Assembly: GCA_030531215.1 (NCBI GenBank)
Contig: JAUNNY010000003.1
Coordinates: forward strand, 41,622-105,621
DNA length: 64,000 bases
From: Erysipelotrichaceae bacterium
GTDB lineage: Bacteria > Bacillota_I > Bacilli_A > Erysipelotrichales > Erysipelotrichaceae
Direction: 5' to 3'
Both the position numbers and the translations under genes were made by a program. Within the stretch, counting starts at the first letter, position 1. Each line of letters starts with the position of its first letter. Of this stretch, positions 62,026 to 64,000 are shown one piece after another. The notes beneath the pieces are model-generated. The model did no database searches and was not told the origin of the DNA. It saw only the letters and a program-made list of their open reading frames with translations.

Positions 62026-63510
62026 ATGTCAATTTATGTAGCAATAGATTTAAAATCTTTTTATGCCTCAGTAGAATGTGTTGAGCACGGATTTGATCCT
62101 TTAAAAACTAATCTAGTAGTTGCAGACAAATCACGTACTGAGAAAACAATTTGTCTAGCTGTTTCACCATCATTAAAAGCTTATGGTATTGGTGGTAGAG
62201 CTAGACTTTTTGAAGTGGTACAAAGAGTTAAAGAAGTAAATGCAGAAAGATTAAGAAAAGCACCTTATCATAAATTTACAAAGAAATCTTATTATGATAA
62301 CGAAGTTCAAGAAGATAATTCTGTTGAACTAGATTACTATATTGCGACACCACGAATGGCTTATTATATGAAATATAGTTCGATGATATATGACATATAT
62401 TTAAGATATGTGAGTAAAGATGATATTCATGTATATTCAATTGATGAAGTATTTATTGATGTAACTAATTATTTAAAAACATATAAGATGAGTGCCCACG
62501 AATTAGCGATGACTATGATTGGAGATATTTTAAAAGAGACCGGTATCACCGCAACTTGTGGCATTGGTACAAATATGTATCTAGCAAAAATAGCCATGGA
62601 TATTGTCGCAAAACATATGCCAGCAGATGAAGATGGAGTAAGAATAGCCGAACTAGATGAACTTAGTTATCGTAAACAATTATGGGAACATCGTCCCTTA
62701 ACTGATTTCTGGAGAATAGGACCTGGAATTACTAATCGTCTAGAAGCTAATGGTTTATATACGCAAGGGGACATTGCTAGATGCTCGATTGAAAACGAAG
62801 ATAAACTTTATGATATTTTTGGTATAAATGCTGAATTAATAATTGATCACGCATGGGGATACGAGCCATGTACCATTAAAGAAATAAAATCATATAAACC
62901 ACAATCAAATTCATTAAGCAGTGGACAAGTATTAAAAGAACCATATACTTTTGAAAAAGCCAAATTAGTAATGAAAGAAATGACAGATGCTTTAGTATTG
63001 GATCTTGTCGATAAAAAGATTGTGACTGATCAAATGGTATTGTCTGTAGGCTATGATATCTCGAGTACTGAATTCTTTAATGGTGTAATCGAGTCAGATA
63101 GATATGGGCGCAAAGTTCCTAAACAAGCACATGGTTCTATTAATCTAGGTGAATATACTTCTAGCACGAAAGTGATTATGGAAGCAGTTATGAAACTGTT
63201 TGATTCCATAGTTAATAAAAAACTTATGGTTAGAAGGATGTATATAGTAGCTAATCACTTATTAAGAGAAAAAGATATTAAAGAAGATGAAGAAAAAATA
63301 GAACAGACTAACTTGTTTGTTGACTATGAACAGTTGGATAAGGAACGTGCAAACAAGAAAAAACAATTAAAGAAAGAACGTAAGATGCAAGAAGCAATCT
63401 TAACTATTCAGAAAAAATATGGCAAGAACGCAATATTAAAAGGTAATAATTTTGAAGAAGGTGCAACCGCAATAGAACGTAATGGTCAGATTGGAGGACA
63501 CAAGGCATGA
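62026..63510 (+). CDS. Y-family DNA polymerase (UvrX/ImpB-MucB-SamB type)
   Basis: The 494-residue translesion polymerase has YVAIDLKSFYASVEC (catalytic Asp, about residues 4-18), YSIDEVFIDVTNY (catalytic Asp-Glu pair), a helix-hairpin-helix at FWRIGPGITNRL, and the little-finger domain (about 290-420). The length and the large insert (about 70-110) fit the UvrX type more than DinB. A YolD-like gene follows with a four-base overlap, the known pair in Bacillota, often SOS-induced or mobile. No LexA box was recognised. Confidence 0.9.
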   Translation: MSIYVAIDLKSFYASVECVEHGFDPLKTNLVVADKSRTEKTICLAVSPSLKAYGIGGRARLFEVVQRVKEVNAERLRKAPYHKFTKKSYYDNEVQEDNSVELDYYIATPRMAYYMKYSSMIYDIYLRYVSKDDIHVYSIDEVFIDVTNYLKTYKMSAHELAMTMIGDILKETGITATCGIGTNMYLAKIAMDIVAKHMPADEDGVRIAELDELSYRKQLWEHRPLTDFWRIGPGITNRLEANGLYTQGDIARCSIENEDKLYDIFGINAELIIDHAWGYEPCTIKEIKSYKPQSNSLSSGQVLKEPYTFEKAKLVMKEMTDALVLDLVDKKIVTDQMVLSVGYDISSTEFFNGVIESDRYGRKVPKQAHGSINLGEYTSSTKVIMEAVMKLFDSIVNKKLMVRRMYIVANHLLREKDIKEDEEKIEQTNLFVDYEQLDKERANKKKQLKKERKMQEAILTIQKKYGKNAILKGNNFEEGATAIERNGQIGGHKA

Positions 63511-63902
63511 GCAAATATGATGACATAATAAATCTTCCACATCCTGTGTCTAAAAAGCATAAGCCAATGTCTAGTTATAATCGTGCTGCTCAATTTGCGC
63601 CCTTTGCGGCATTAGTAGGTTACGATGAAGTTATTAAAGAAACAGGAAGAACAACGGCAGATGAAATAGAATTAGGTGAAGATCAAATCAATGATATAAA
63701 TAATAAGTTGTTCTATCTAAGCAACAACAAAGAAAACCTTGTAAATGTTACTTTCTTTGAAAAAGACAAATATAAAAAAGGCGGGGCTTATTTATCAATT
63801 ATTGGAAAAATAAAAAAGATTGATTTAGATAATGGAACTATTATATTTGAAGATAAAAATAAAATACTCATTAAAAATATAATAGAAATCAACATAGTAT
63901 AA
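63507..63902 (+). CDS. YolD-like protein
   Basis: The 131-residue protein has HPVSKKHKPMSSYNRAAQF and PFAALVGYDEVI near the start, the YolD-like signature, and a C-terminal beta-rich domain. YolD-like proteins accompany Y-family polymerases and may act like UmuD partners. GGAGG precedes the ATG. The last 98 bases of the window (63903-64000) hold no visible gene. Confidence 0.85.
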   Translation: MSKYDDIINLPHPVSKKHKPMSSYNRAAQFAPFAALVGYDEVIKETGRTTADEIELGEDQINDINNKLFYLSNNKENLVNVTFFEKDKYKKGGAYLSIIGKIKKIDLDNGTIIFEDKNKILIKNIIEINIV

Positions 63903-64000
63903 TAGCTGCAAACACACTTATTTAGTCGCTAATATGCTGAATGGTTATCCTTACATTTCAACTTAAATAATACAAATTCTTAAAGTGGACTTTATCGTAA

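Noticed and set aside
62026..63902. Y-family polymerase and YolD-like pair as the edge of a prophage
   Set aside because: No integrase, phage structural gene or attachment site is visible; such pairs also occur on ordinary chromosomes.
1..64000. CRISPR arrays, insertion sequences, rRNA and ordinary tRNA genes
   Set aside because: No regular spaced repeats, transposase motifs, rRNA segments or cloverleaf sequences were seen on reading; only tmRNA has a T-loop.

Overview
The window is AT-rich DNA (about one third G+C by eye), uses the standard genetic code (TGA is a stop) and is densely packed with genes, nearly all on the + strand. A Met-specific T-box, a SAM-I riboswitch, a small SRP RNA, a tmRNA whose tag ends in VAFA, and Bacillus-like gene neighbourhoods (pth-mfd-rqcP-divIC, tmk-holB-ricT-rsmI, SRP RNA-tadA-dnaX-recR) point to a low-GC Bacillota. 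I infer the Erysipelotrichia or a nearby gut lineage, but the sequence alone does not prove it. No IS element, prophage, CRISPR array, rRNA or ordinary tRNA gene was found.

Layout. 0-5.8 kb: cell-surface glycopolymer genes (GT-C-like membrane protein, anchored protein, multidomain LCP ligase, GtrA). 5.8-7.4 kb: rpmG-secE-nusG and a PduL-type phosphotransacylase. 7.4-9.1 kb: a frameshifted AlbA_2-family gene behind an inverted-repeat operator. 9.1-9.4 kb: thioredoxin. 9.4-18.5 kb: a methionine/SAM island with two kinds of RNA control: a Met T-box in front of metQNI, then a SAM-I riboswitch in front of an ECF transporter, an M20 dipeptidase and two tandem SAM hydrolases. 18.5-23.5 kb: tmRNA, MATE and AEC transporters, a GNAT-CPCC fusion and two membrane proteins. 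23.5-27.1 kb: SRP RNA, tadA, dnaX, recR. 27.1-38 kb: M28 peptidase, adenosine deaminase, metallo-hydrolase, PP2C phosphatase and STAS protein, PAP2 phosphatase, a three-gene flavoprotein set, argS. 38-53.6 kb: unknowns and housekeeping genes (mnmE, tatD, pth, mfd, rqcP, divIC, Nudix, tmk, holB, ricT, rsmI). 53.6-62 kb: a peptide-export locus. 62-64 kb: a Y-family polymerase with a YolD-like partner.

The most interesting region is 53.7-62.0 kb: a very short HlyD-like subunit, a C39-peptidase ABC exporter, a second ABC exporter subunit, an ECF-like sigma factor, a 64-residue peptide with a double-glycine leader and an 18-residue charged core, and a membrane-anchored clostripain. An ECF-type promoter lies directly before the peptide gene. 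There is no modifying enzyme, so this looks like a self-contained secreted-peptide signalling or envelope system of the NHLP export type rather than a classical bacteriocin cluster.

A second pattern runs through the window. Several genes without a Shine-Dalgarno sequence (dnaX, divIC, the GlpA-like gene and the small gene before tmk) start exactly six bases after a perfect TATAAT. This suggests leaderless transcripts with a fixed promoter-to-start geometry.
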